From assembly GCA_910584235.1 (NCBI GenBank), contig CAJTZD010000031.1, positions 1-46,522 of the forward strand: a stretch of 46,522 nt of DNA, given 5' to 3'. Of the stretch, positions 15,160 through 22,962 are shown piece by piece (position 1 is the first letter of the stretch; each line of letters begins with the position of its first letter). Both the position numbers and the translations under genes were made by a program. Under the pieces are notes generated by a model. The model saw only the letters and a program-made list of their open reading frames with translations. It was not told the origin of the DNA and did no database searches. The DNA is from an uncultured Acetatifactor sp. GTDB lineage: Bacteria > Bacillota > Clostridia > Lachnospirales > Lachnospiraceae.

Positions 15160-16272
15160 ATGAAATTGCAGGAGATTCTGGAGCAGGCAGTGCGGGACGA
15201 GGATGTGGCGGACATTTTTCTGGTAGCCGGATTGCCGGTGACAATGAAACGAAACGGCGTACAGGCAAGGATGGATATGCCGCCCCTGATGCCTAAGGAC
15301 ATCGGGGAACTGGTGGAGCAGATCTATGAACAGGCCAAGCGCGGGAAGACCAGGCTGGAGACGGGGGACGACGACGATTTCTCACTGTCCATGTCCAGGA
15401 GGGACAATTTCCCGGGCGGGCGCTTCCGGGTCAATGTGTTCCGGCAGAGAGGTTCCCTTGCGGCGGTGATCCGTGTGATCCGCTTCGAGCTGCCGGATCC
15501 GGTAAAGCTTGGGATTCCGGAGGATATCCTGGCCCTTACGGACGACTCTGAGGGCAGGAGTAACCGCAACGGAGGGCTTGTGCTGGTCACCGGAGCGGCG
15601 GGCACGGGCAAGACCACCACGCTGGCCTGTATGATCGACCGGATCAACAGCAGCCGGGACTGCCATATCATCACCATGGAAGATCCCATTGAATATATCC
15701 ACAGGCACAAGAAAGCAATCGTGAGCCAGCGGGAGATTTCCATCGACACGCCGGGATATCTCAATGCCCTGCGCTCCGCCCTGCGGGAGAGCCCCGACGT
15801 GATCCTGCTGGGAGAAATGCGGGATTACGATACGATTTCCGCGGCGCTCATCGCGGCGGAGACCGGCGTATTGGTGTTCAGTACGCTCCACACCAACAGC
15901 GCGGCGGACACCATCAACCGTATTGTGGACGTGTTCCCGGAGAAAGAACAGGCCAGAACCCAGCTGGCACAGGTGCTGAAAGCCGTGGTCTGTCAGCAGC
16001 TGGTACCCTCCACCGTGGAGGACGGAGAGGGCAATCAGGTGCGGATTCCTGTGTTTGAGGTGATGAAATCCACGGACGCCATCCAGAACATGATCCGGGA
16101 GAACAAGGTGAACCAGCTGAACGCCGCCATGCAGGCAGGTGTGAACCAGGGTATGTGCACCATGGACGGAAACCTCCTGCGGCTGTGCCAGGAGGGGAAG
16201 ATTACCAAGTCCACGGCATTAAAATACCGCACCCATTACGGATACGAATATATGGAGAAGAGGCTTGGGTAA
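15160..16272 (+). CDS. PilT/PilU-type pilus ATPase
   Basis: A 370-aa hexameric secretion ATPase. N-terminal PAS-like part: VADIFLVAGLPVTMKRNG (compare SDLHL in PilT). Core: Walker A GAAGTGKTTT near residue 150, the Asp box EDPIEYIH, Walker B LLGEMRD and the His box STLHTNSA. The C-terminal NMIRENKVNQLNAAMQAG and GMCTMDGNLLRLCQEGKIT correspond to the PilT-specific NLIREGK-HQ and GMQTMDQSL segments, so it is of the retraction type rather than a PilB/GspE extension ATPase, which would have a zinc motif and an extra N-terminal domain. ATG 15160 is used; GTG 15148 is possible. No PilB gene is present in the window. Confidence 0.94.
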   Translation: MKLQEILEQAVRDEDVADIFLVAGLPVTMKRNGVQARMDMPPLMPKDIGELVEQIYEQAKRGKTRLETGDDDDFSLSMSRRDNFPGGRFRVNVFRQRGSLAAVIRVIRFELPDPVKLGIPEDILALTDDSEGRSNRNGGLVLVTGAAGTGKTTTLACMIDRINSSRDCHIITMEDPIEYIHRHKKAIVSQREISIDTPGYLNALRSALRESPDVILLGEMRDYDTISAALIAAETGVLVFSTLHTNSAADTINRIVDVFPEKEQARTQLAQVLKAVVCQQLVPSTVEDGEGNQVRIPVFEVMKSTDAIQNMIRENKVNQLNAAMQAGVNQGMCTMDGNLLRLCQEGKITKSTALKYRTHYGYEYMEKRLG

Positions 16273-16301
16273 AATTAAGCATAACAGGATAAAAATTCCT
16301 G

Positions 16302-16330
16302 TTGACAACAGGGTCCTTTTGTAGTAAGGT
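16302..16330 (+). promoter_or_regulatory. Promoter of the metK leader
   Basis: TTGACA (16302-16307), 17 bases, TAAGGT (16325-16330). A 7-bp hairpin (16283-16289 with 16297-16303) overlaps the -35; it lacks a T-tract and is not a convincing terminator for the ATPase gene. Confidence 0.65.
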
Positions 16331-16392
16331 AGATTTCGGATAGAGGATATCAAAGGATATCTTCGGTATCCTTACACAATTTCATATGATTT

Positions 16393-16493
16393 CTCTTATT
16401 CAGAGTCGGTGGAGATACATAGGATCGATGAAGCCGCGGCAACCCCATTGAGGAAAGTGCCCACCTGAGCGAGTGTTTTTCGAACAATAAGAG
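16393..16493 (+). promoter_or_regulatory. SAM-I (S-box) riboswitch
   Basis: The leader matches the S-box layout: P1 CTCTTATT (16393-16400) with AATAAGAG (16486-16493), the core AGAG and GGTGGAG after P1, GATGAAGCC and GGCAACC of the kink-turn arm (16426-16444), and GGAAAGTGCC of P3. The P1 3' strand AATAAG can instead pair with CTTATT at 16521-16526, which is the 5' strand of the terminator. So with SAM bound P1 forms, the terminator folds and metK is off; without SAM the antiterminator forms. This is direct end-product control of SAM synthetase. Confidence 0.93.
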
Positions 16494-16517
16494 GATTTGA
16501 CATCGAAAGATTTTAGT

Positions 16518-16560
16518 CCGCTTATTATGGAAGAAAAACATTCCATGGTAAGCGGTTTTT
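16518..16560 (+). terminator. Riboswitch-controlled terminator before metK
   Basis: CCGCTTATTATGGAA (16518-16532) pairs with TTCCATGGTAAGCGG (16541-16555, two G-T wobbles) around GAAAAACA, followed by TTTTT. Its lower left arm is shared with the antiterminator. Confidence 0.9.
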
Positions 16561-16563
16561 CTA

Positions 16564-16690
16564 TACACGGGCTCGCATATGGAGATTTACCGCCAGGGCG
16601 GCATGCGCACCGGGCGGCAGGCATGGAAGAGGGGCATTCCATGGAAGAGGGGCATTCCATGGAAGAGGGCATCCTTATGCCTGATTACAC
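16564..16690 (+). repeat. Dispersed intergenic repeat, copy 1
   Basis: Homologous to 37026-37120. Shared parts in order: TATRCAC left end, GG-Y-CGCATATGGARATTT, a CCGCC/GGCGG hairpin inside a CGCAT/ATGCG hairpin (16574-16607), GAAGAG-CATTCC and a GATTRCAC right end. The copy starts eight bases after the start of the riboswitch terminator's T-tract and lies inside the metK 5' untranslated region. It is longer than copy 2 only because an 18-bp unit is repeated. Confidence 0.7.
16622..16674 (+). repeat. 18-bp tandem repeat in the metK leader
   Basis: Two exact units CATGGAAGAGGGGCATTC (16622-16639, 16640-16657) and a shortened third (16658-16674). Each unit with its neighbour can form ATGGAA/TTCCAT around GAGGGGCA, the same stem as the top of the terminator at 16527-16546 (ATGGAA/TTCCAT around GAAAAACA). 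Confidence 0.8.
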
Positions 16691-16727
16691 AAATGACTAT
16701 CATACATAGAAAGAAAGGAAGAGACAA

Positions 16728-17915
16728 ATGGAAAAGCATTTATTTACCTCAGAATCTGTGACAGAGGGACATCCCGACAAACTCTGCGACGCTGTGTCGG
16801 ACGCCATTCTGGACGCCTGTATGGAGCAGGATCCTATGAGCCGCGTGGCCTGTGAGACCGCAAGCTGTACCGGTTTTGTATTAGTGACGGGTGAGATCAC
16901 CACCACGGCCAATCTGGACATTCCCGCCATTGTGAGAAAGACCGTGAACGAGATTGGATACAATGATTCCAAAGTGGGATTCGATGGGCACACCTGCGCC
17001 GTCATGGTGGCCCTGGATAAGCAGTCCCCGGACATCGCCATGGGCGTGGACAGGGCTTTGGAGGCCAGAGAGGCCCAGATGACGGACGAGCAGCTGGAGG
17101 CCATCGGCGCCGGAGATCAGGGCATGATGTTCGGCTACGCCACCAATGAGACACCGGAACTGATGCCCTACCCTATCTCTCTGGCCCACAAGCTGGCAAG
17201 GCAGCTTACCAAGGTGCGCAAGGACGGCACCCTTTCCTATCTGCGTCCGGACGGCAAGAGCCAGGTGTCCGTGGAGTATGATGAGAACGGAAAGCCCATC
17301 CGCCTAGAGGCCGTGGTGCTCTCCACCCAGCATGACGAGAATGTGACCCAGGAGCAGATCCATGGGGATATCAAAAAATATGTCTTCGACCCCATCCTGC
17401 CCGGGGAACTGATAGATGAAGACACCAAATTCTTCATCAACCCCACGGGCCGCTTCGTCATCGGCGGGCCCCAGGGAGACGCAGGGCTCACCGGACGCAA
17501 GATTATCGTTGACACCTACGGCGGAGCTGCCCGTCACGGCGGCGGCGCTTTCTCCGGCAAGGACTGCACAAAGGTGGACAGGAGCGCTGCCTATGCGGCC
17601 CGCTATGTGGCCAAGAATATCGTGGCTGCCGGCCTGGCGGAGAAATGCGAGATTCAGCTGTCCTATGCCATCGGCGTGGCTCAGCCCACTTCCGTTATGG
17701 TAAGTACTTTCGGCACGGGGAAAGTAAGCAACGAGAAGCTGGAGGATATTATCCGGGAGAACTTCGATCTGCGGCCCGCGGGCATCATCAAAATGCTGGA
17801 TCTGCGAAAGCCCATCTACCGCCAGACCGCGGCCTACGGACATTTCGGCAGAGACGATGTGTCCCTGCCCTGGGAGGCTACGGACAAGGCGGAAGAATTG
17901 AAAAAATATCTGTAG
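16728..17915 (+). CDS. metK: S-adenosylmethionine synthetase
   Basis: Makes SAM from methionine and ATP; cytoplasmic tetramer. The 395-aa length is typical. Signature segments: TSESVTEGHPDKLCD at the start, the ATP-binding GAGDQGMMFGYA (consensus GAGDQG), the P-loop-like GGGAFSGKDCTKVDRSAAYAAR and the C-terminal YGHFGR. AGAAAGGAAGAG precedes the ATG. Expression is governed by the S-box riboswitch upstream; a strong terminator follows. The leader between riboswitch and gene is unusual because it carries the dispersed repeat and 18-bp hairpin units. Confidence 0.97.
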   Translation: MEKHLFTSESVTEGHPDKLCDAVSDAILDACMEQDPMSRVACETASCTGFVLVTGEITTTANLDIPAIVRKTVNEIGYNDSKVGFDGHTCAVMVALDKQSPDIAMGVDRALEAREAQMTDEQLEAIGAGDQGMMFGYATNETPELMPYPISLAHKLARQLTKVRKDGTLSYLRPDGKSQVSVEYDENGKPIRLEAVVLSTQHDENVTQEQIHGDIKKYVFDPILPGELIDEDTKFFINPTGRFVIGGPQGDAGLTGRKIIVDTYGGAARHGGGAFSGKDCTKVDRSAAYAARYVAKNIVAAGLAEKCEIQLSYAIGVAQPTSVMVSTFGTGKVSNEKLEDIIRENFDLRPAGIIKMLDLRKPIYRQTAAYGHFGRDDVSLPWEATDKAEELKKYL

Positions 17916-17940
17916 GCAACCCACAATTCTGAAATTCCGA

Positions 17941-17983
17941 AAACCCTTTCACACCATCCGCGGGATGAGGTGAAAGGGTTTTT
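17941..17983 (+). terminator. Intrinsic terminator of metK
   Basis: AAACCCTTTCAC (17941-17952) pairs with GTGAAAGGGTTT (17970-17981), with an inner CATCC/GGATG pairing; T-run follows. Confidence 0.88.
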
Positions 17984-18041
17984 GTTGAGCCGATTAGAGT
18001 GCCGGAAATAAAATCCAGTTGACAATCTTTTCTCCGAAATC

Positions 18042-18070
18042 TTTACAAATTTCCCGGATTTCAGTATACT
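18042..18070 (+). promoter_or_regulatory. Promoter of dnaE
   Basis: TTTACA (18042-18047), 17 bases, TATACT (18065-18070). Confidence 0.7.
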
Positions 18071-18117
18071 ATAAGTAGCATTTATTCACAGGCATATGAC
18101 AAAAGGAGATCCCGCTC

Positions 18118-21100
18118 ATGGCATTCGCACACTTGCATGTCCACACAGAATACTCCCTCCTGGACGGCTCCAATAAAATAAAAGAATATGTTTCCCGGGT
18201 CAAAGAGCTGGGCATGGACAGCGCCGCCATCACGGACCACGGCGTGATGTACGGCGTCATTGATTTCTACCGGGCAGCCAGGGAGGCCGGCATCAACCCG
18301 GTCATCGGCTGCGAGGTCTATGTGGCGCCGAATTCCCGCTTTGACAAGGAAGTCACCGGGGGTGAGGACAGGTATTATCACCTTGTATTGCTTGCGGAGA
18401 ACAATACCGGCTATGCCAATCTGATGAAGATTGTCAGCAAAGGCTTCACGGAAGGTTATTACTACAGGCCCCGTGTGGACATGGAAGTCCTGAATCGCTA
18501 CCATGAGGGAATTATCGCCCTGTCCGCCTGCCTGGCCGGAGAGGTTCAGCGTAATATCGTAAAGAACCTGCCGGGAGAGGCCAGGAAAGCGGCGAGGAAG
18601 TACGAGGACTGCTTTGGCAAGGGCAATTTCTTTTTAGAGCTTCAGGACCACGGGTATCCCCAGCAGAAACTGGTAAACACAGAGCTGTTAAAAATGAGCA
18701 GGGAGCTGGACATTCCCTTAGTGGCCACCAACGATGTCCATTATACCTATGAAAAGGACGCGGACTCCCACGACATCCTGCTGTGTCTCCAGACCAACAA
18801 AAAGCTGACGGATGAGGACCGGATGCGCTATGAGGGCGGTCAGTTTTTCGTCAAGAGTGAGGAGGAGATGAAAGGGCTGTTCCCATATGCCTGGGAGGCT
18901 CTGGAAAATACCCAGCGCATTGCCGACAGATGCCATGTGGAGATCGAGTTCGGAGTCACAAAGCTGCCCAGATATGAGGTGCCGGAGGGTTACGACTCCT
19001 GGGGGTATCTGAACAAGCTCTGCAGCGACGGACTCAAAGAGCGCTATGGAGATGAGAATCAGCCGGCCGGGGACACGGGACAGACCCTGCGGGAACGACT
19101 CGACTACGAACTTGACGTTATAAGGCGTATGGGATATGTGGACTACTTTTTGATCGTATGGGATTTTATTAATTATGCCAGGAGCAACGGCATTCCCGTA
19201 GGGCCGGGCAGAGGCTCCGCGGCGGGAAGCATTGTGTCCTACTGCCTGAAGATTACCAATATCGAGCCCATCCGCTATAACCTGCTCTTTGAGCGGTTTC
19301 TGAATCCGGAGCGGGTGTCCATGCCGGATATTGACATCGACTTCTGCTACAACCGCAGACAGGAAGTCATTGACTACGTGGACAGGAAGTACGGCTCCGA
19401 CAAGGTGGTGCAGATCGTCACTTTCGGTACTCTGGCGGCCAAAGGCGTCATCCGGGACGTGGGGAGGGTTATGGATCTTCCCTATGCGCTGGTGGATTCC
19501 ATTGCAAAAATGGTACCCAATGAACTGAACATCACCATTGACAAAGCCCTGGAAAAGAACCAGGAGATGCGTAAGACCTATCAGGAGGATGAGCAGATGC
19601 GTCATCTGATCGATATGTGCAGACGGCTGGAGGGATTGCCCAGGCATACCTCTATGCACGCGGCCGGCGTGGTTATCTGTCCGGAGGCGGCGGACGAGTT
19701 CGTACCTCTCTCCAGGGGAAGCGACGGTTCTATCACCACCCAGTTCACCATGACCACACTGGAGGAGCTGGGGCTGTTAAAGATGGACTTTCTGGGGCTG
19801 CGGACGCTGACAGTGATCCATGACGCCGTCGTGTTCGCGGCCGAGACCACGGGAGACCATATTGACATCGAAAATATTGACTATAACGATCCGCAGGTGC
19901 TGGCGGCCATCGGAACGGGGAAGACGGACGGCGTGTTCCAGCTGGAAAGTCCGGGGATGAGAAACTTCATGAAAGAGCTGCGGCCCCAGAATCTGGAGGA
20001 CATTATCGCCGGTATTTCCCTGTACCGCCCCGGCCCCATGGACTTTATCCCCAAATACATCAAGGGGAAAAATAACCATAAAGACGTAGTGTATTCCTGC
20101 CCTCAGCTGGAGCCGATTTTGGCGCCCACCTACGGCTGTATCGTGTACCAAGAGCAGGTGATGCAGATCGTCCGGGATCTTGGCGGCTATACTCTGGGGC
20201 GCAGCGACCTGGTGCGCCGGGCCATGAGCAAGAAGAAGCAGGCTGTCATGGAAAAGGAGCGGGCCAATTTTATCTATGGAAATGCGGAAGAGAATGTGCC
20301 GGGCTGTGTGTCCAGAGGCATCAGCGAACAGGTGGCCAGCGGTATCTTCGACGATATGACCGACTTCGCAAAATATGCTTTCAACAAATCTCATGCGGCC
20401 TGCTACGCGGTGGTGGCTTATCAGACCGCCTGGCTGAAATATTACTATCCCGTGGAGTTTATGGCCGCGCTGATGACCTCTGTCATTGACAATGGCAAGA
20501 AAGTATCGGAGTACATCTTAACCTGCAGAAATATGGGAATCCAGCTGCTGCCTCCGGACATCAATCAGGGACAGAGAGGCTTCTCCGTGGACGGAAAGAG
20601 CATCCGCTATGCCCTGACTGCCATCAAGGGCGTGGGCCAGACTGCCATTGACGATCTTGTGGCGGAGCGCAAAGCCCGGGGCGCGTTTACCAATCTGAAG
20701 GATTTCCTCACCCGCATCGCGGACAAGGATGTGAACAAGCGGGCCGTGGAAAATTTCATCAAGGCGGGGGCCCTGGACGGGCTGGGAGGCACCAGGAAAC
20801 AATTCATGAGCGTATATGTGCAGATCATGGATCATATCGCTAAGGATCGAAAGAGCAACCTGGCCGGGCAGATTTCCCTTTTCGATATAGCGGAGGAGTC
20901 CCAGAAAGAGGAATTCGACATCCGTATGCCGGATGTGGGCGAGTATCCCAAGGAAATGCTTTTGGCCTTTGAAAAAGAGGTCTTGGGTATTTACTTAAGC
21001 GGTCATCCTCTGGAAGCGGATCAGGAGCTGTGGCAGAAGTATATTACCAATACCACCAATGATTTTGCCCTGGACGAGGAGATCGGCAGAGCCCGGGTGG

Positions 21101-21789
21101 AGGACCAGAGGCGCGTGACGGTAGGCGGGATGATTGCGGACAGGAATATCAAATATACCAAGAACGATAAGGTGATGGCTTTCCTGAATCTGGAGGATTT
21201 GGTAGGGAATATGGAAATCGTCGTATTCCCCCGGGACTATGAAAAATATGGCAGCCTGCTGGTGGAAGACGCGAGAGTCTTTATCAGGGGACGGGTCAAT
21301 GTGGAGGAGGAAAAGGACGGCAAGCTGATCTGTGAACATGTAGTCAGCTTCGAAGATGCCGCGAAAGAAAACGGCGCTTCCCTGTTCCGGAATCAATACG
21401 GAAACGGCGACTACGGGAAGAGCGGCTACGGAAATGGACAGAGGGCCTATGGCGGCCAGGGCAGGACGAGCCGGGGCAGCGGCTTTGGCCAGGGACCGTC
21501 AGGCGCCGGGGCAGCCGCGGAAAACGGCAATCCGGCAAAGCATTCGCCCGCAAAGGTGCCGGCAGGCATCTGGATTCAGTTCCCGGATGCGGACAGCTAT
21601 TTTGCCAGGGAGGAAGAACTGTTTGCTGCTATTGAAGACTCGGACGGAAATGATGATGTGGTGATCTTCGTAAAGGACACCAGGGCGTTCAAGCTTCTGC
21701 CCGCCAACCGCAGAGTGCATGCGGACGGGGAATTGGAGCAGAAGCTTGGAGAGATGTTTGGCCGGGAAAATGTAAAAATACGGCAATAG
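18118..21789 (+). CDS. dnaE: DNA polymerase III alpha subunit
   Basis: A 1223-aa replicative-type polymerase of the DnaE class. N-terminal PHP domain (1-200) beginning FAHLHVHTEYSLLDG; its metal ligands seem retained (HLHVH, TDHG, GCEVY, HLVLLAEN, NDVHY), unlike the decayed PHP of E. coli. Then the polymerase core: GPGRGSAAGS, PDIDIDF with catalytic aspartates near residues 400-410, TSMHAAGVVI and LGLRTLTVI; the fingers with YRPGPMDFIP; tandem HhH (AIKGVGQTAIDDL) and an OB fold (VTVGGMIADRNIKYTKND). A Gly/Tyr/Ser-rich low-complexity linker occupies about 1090-1140, before the C-terminal domain. Low-GC Gram-positives usually also carry PolC elsewhere. AAAGGAGA precedes the ATG. Confidence 0.96.
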   Translation: MAFAHLHVHTEYSLLDGSNKIKEYVSRVKELGMDSAAITDHGVMYGVIDFYRAAREAGINPVIGCEVYVAPNSRFDKEVTGGEDRYYHLVLLAENNTGYANLMKIVSKGFTEGYYYRPRVDMEVLNRYHEGIIALSACLAGEVQRNIVKNLPGEARKAARKYEDCFGKGNFFLELQDHGYPQQKLVNTELLKMSRELDIPLVATNDVHYTYEKDADSHDILLCLQTNKKLTDEDRMRYEGGQFFVKSEEEMKGLFPYAWEALENTQRIADRCHVEIEFGVTKLPRYEVPEGYDSWGYLNKLCSDGLKERYGDENQPAGDTGQTLRERLDYELDVIRRMGYVDYFLIVWDFINYARSNGIPVGPGRGSAAGSIVSYCLKITNIEPIRYNLLFERFLNPERVSMPDIDIDFCYNRRQEVIDYVDRKYGSDKVVQIVTFGTLAAKGVIRDVGRVMDLPYALVDSIAKMVPNELNITIDKALEKNQEMRKTYQEDEQMRHLIDMCRRLEGLPRHTSMHAAGVVICPEAADEFVPLSRGSDGSITTQFTMTTLEELGLLKMDFLGLRTLTVIHDAVVFAAETTGDHIDIENIDYNDPQVLAAIGTGKTDGVFQLESPGMRNFMKELRPQNLEDIIAGISLYRPGPMDFIPKYIKGKNNHKDVVYSCPQLEPILAPTYGCIVYQEQVMQIVRDLGGYTLGRSDLVRRAMSKKKQAVMEKERANFIYGNAEENVPGCVSRGISEQVASGIFDDMTDFAKYAFNKSHAACYAVVAYQTAWLKYYYPVEFMAALMTSVIDNGKKVSEYILTCRNMGIQLLPPDINQGQRGFSVDGKSIRYALTAIKGVGQTAIDDLVAERKARGAFTNLKDFLTRIADKDVNKRAVENFIKAGALDGLGGTRKQFMSVYVQIMDHIAKDRKSNLAGQISLFDIAEESQKEEFDIRMPDVGEYPKEMLLAFEKEVLGIYLSGHPLEADQELWQKYITNTTNDFALDEEIGRARVEDQRRVTVGGMIADRNIKYTKNDKVMAFLNLEDLVGNMEIVVFPRDYEKYGSLLVEDARVFIRGRVNVEEEKDGKLICEHVVSFEDAAKENGASLFRNQYGNGDYGKSGYGNGQRAYGGQGRTSRGSGFGQGPSGAGAAAENGNPAKHSPAKVPAGIWIQFPDADSYFAREEELFAAIEDSDGNDDVVIFVKDTRAFKLLPANRRVHADGELEQKLGEMFGRENVKIRQ

Positions 21790-21792
21790 GTA

Positions 21793-21821
21793 TTGAAAAC
21801 CGTTCACAAATGGATTAAAAT
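21793..21821 (+). promoter_or_regulatory. Promoter of pfkA
   Basis: TTGAAA (21793-21798), 17 bases, TAAAAT (21816-21821), only a few bases after the dnaE stop. Confidence 0.7.
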
Positions 21822-21862
21822 AAAGCCGAACAGTGCAGAAACGTAAGCAGGAGGGTTGAAAT

Positions 21863-22837
21863 ATGGCTAAGGAAATCAAGACAATTGCGGTTCTGACCAG
21901 CGGCGGGGATGCGCCGGGCATGAACGCCGCCATCCGTGCGGTGGTCCGTACCGCTATTTACAGAGGCGTGAAAGTAAAAGGCGTCAAAAAAGGATATAAC
22001 GGTCTGCTGAACGAGGATATTATTGATATGGAACCCCGCAGCGTGTCGGACATTATCCAGAGAGGCGGCACTATCTTGGGAACGGCCAGATGTCTGGAGT
22101 TCAAGAGAGCGGAGTATCAGAAAAAGGCGGCGGAAATCTGCAGAAAGCATGACATAGACGGAATAGTGGTCATCGGCGGAGACGGCTCTTACCGCGGCGC
22201 CCAGGCGCTCTCCAGACAGGGAATTAATGCCGTAGGCATTCCGGGCACCATTGATCTGGACATCGCCTGCACAGAGTATACTATTGGCTTTGACACGGCT
22301 GTGAATACGGCCATGGAAGCCATTGACAAGGTAAAGGACACTTCGTCCTCCCATGAGCGCTGCAGTATCATTGAGGTTATGGGGCGGCACGCAGGTTACA
22401 TTGCCCTGTGGTGCGGCGTGGCCAATGGGGCGGAGGATATTCTGCTACCTGAAAATTATGACTACAATGAGCAGGAAATCATCAATCATATTATCGACAG
22501 CCGCAAGAAAGGCAAGATCCATCATCTGATCATCAACGCGGAGGGCATAGGCCATTCCACTTCCATGGCAAAGCGTATTGAAGCCGCCACGGGCATTGAG
22601 ACCAGGGCGACGATCTTAGGCTACATGCAAAGAGGCGGCAGTCCTACGGCTATGGACCGCTACTATGCCTCTATCATGGGCTCCTATGCGGTGGATATCA
22701 TGCTGGAGGGCAAGACCAACCGGGTAGTGGGCTATCGGTATGGGGAGTTCACGGATTTCGGCATTGAAGAGGCTCTGCAGATGCAGAAAGATATCGACAG
22801 ATACCAGTACGATGTGGCAAGGATACTGACAATTTAA
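21863..22837 (+). CDS. pfkA: 6-phosphofructokinase, ATP type
   Basis: Phosphorylates fructose 6-phosphate to the 1,6-bisphosphate, committing step of glycolysis. The 324-aa length and motifs fit the short bacterial group: LTSGGDAPGMNAAIR, GGDGSYRGA (105-113; Gly after GGD indicates ATP as donor rather than pyrophosphate), the catalytic loop PGTIDLDI (127-134), MGRHAGYIAL and LGYMQRGGSPTAMDR. In E. coli the loop reads TIDND; here the middle Asn is Leu (residue 132) while both aspartates (131, 133) remain. GGAGGG precedes the ATG. A hairpin terminator follows. It is paired with dnaE only by position. Confidence 0.95.
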   Translation: MAKEIKTIAVLTSGGDAPGMNAAIRAVVRTAIYRGVKVKGVKKGYNGLLNEDIIDMEPRSVSDIIQRGGTILGTARCLEFKRAEYQKKAAEICRKHDIDGIVVIGGDGSYRGAQALSRQGINAVGIPGTIDLDIACTEYTIGFDTAVNTAMEAIDKVKDTSSSHERCSIIEVMGRHAGYIALWCGVANGAEDILLPENYDYNEQEIINHIIDSRKKGKIHHLIINAEGIGHSTSMAKRIEAATGIETRATILGYMQRGGSPTAMDRYYASIMGSYAVDIMLEGKTNRVVGYRYGEFTDFGIEEALQMQKDIDRYQYDVARILTI

Positions 22838-22872
22838 TACTTGCCGGGCGGATGTGGGAACCGGCAATGGAC

Positions 22873-22905
22873 AGGCGGCTGTTTCTGGGAAATGGCCGCC
22901 TTTGT
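22873..22905 (+). terminator. Probable terminator of pfkA
   Basis: AGGCGGC (22873-22879) with GCCGCCT (22895-22901), followed by a short TTTG only; weaker than the other terminators here. Confidence 0.5.
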
Positions 22906-22962
22906 GTGTGATAAGGGCAGCAGGAGGCAAAGGCTTTTTGCGGGCGGAGGCGGGGAGAGTAT

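Noticed and set aside
16283..16303. AACAGGA/TCCTGTT hairpin as terminator of the PilT-type gene
   Set aside because: No T-run follows, and the right arm overlaps the -35 of the metK promoter.
16622..16674. The tandem repeat as a CRISPR-like array
   Set aside because: Units are directly adjacent without spacers and no cas genes are present.
16497..16709. A 70-codon open frame across the metK terminator and repeat, encoding repeated MEEGHS
   Set aside because: The repeat unit happens to be 18 bp, so it stays in frame; the frame runs through the riboswitch terminator and has no ribosome site. Better explained as hairpin DNA/RNA repeats.
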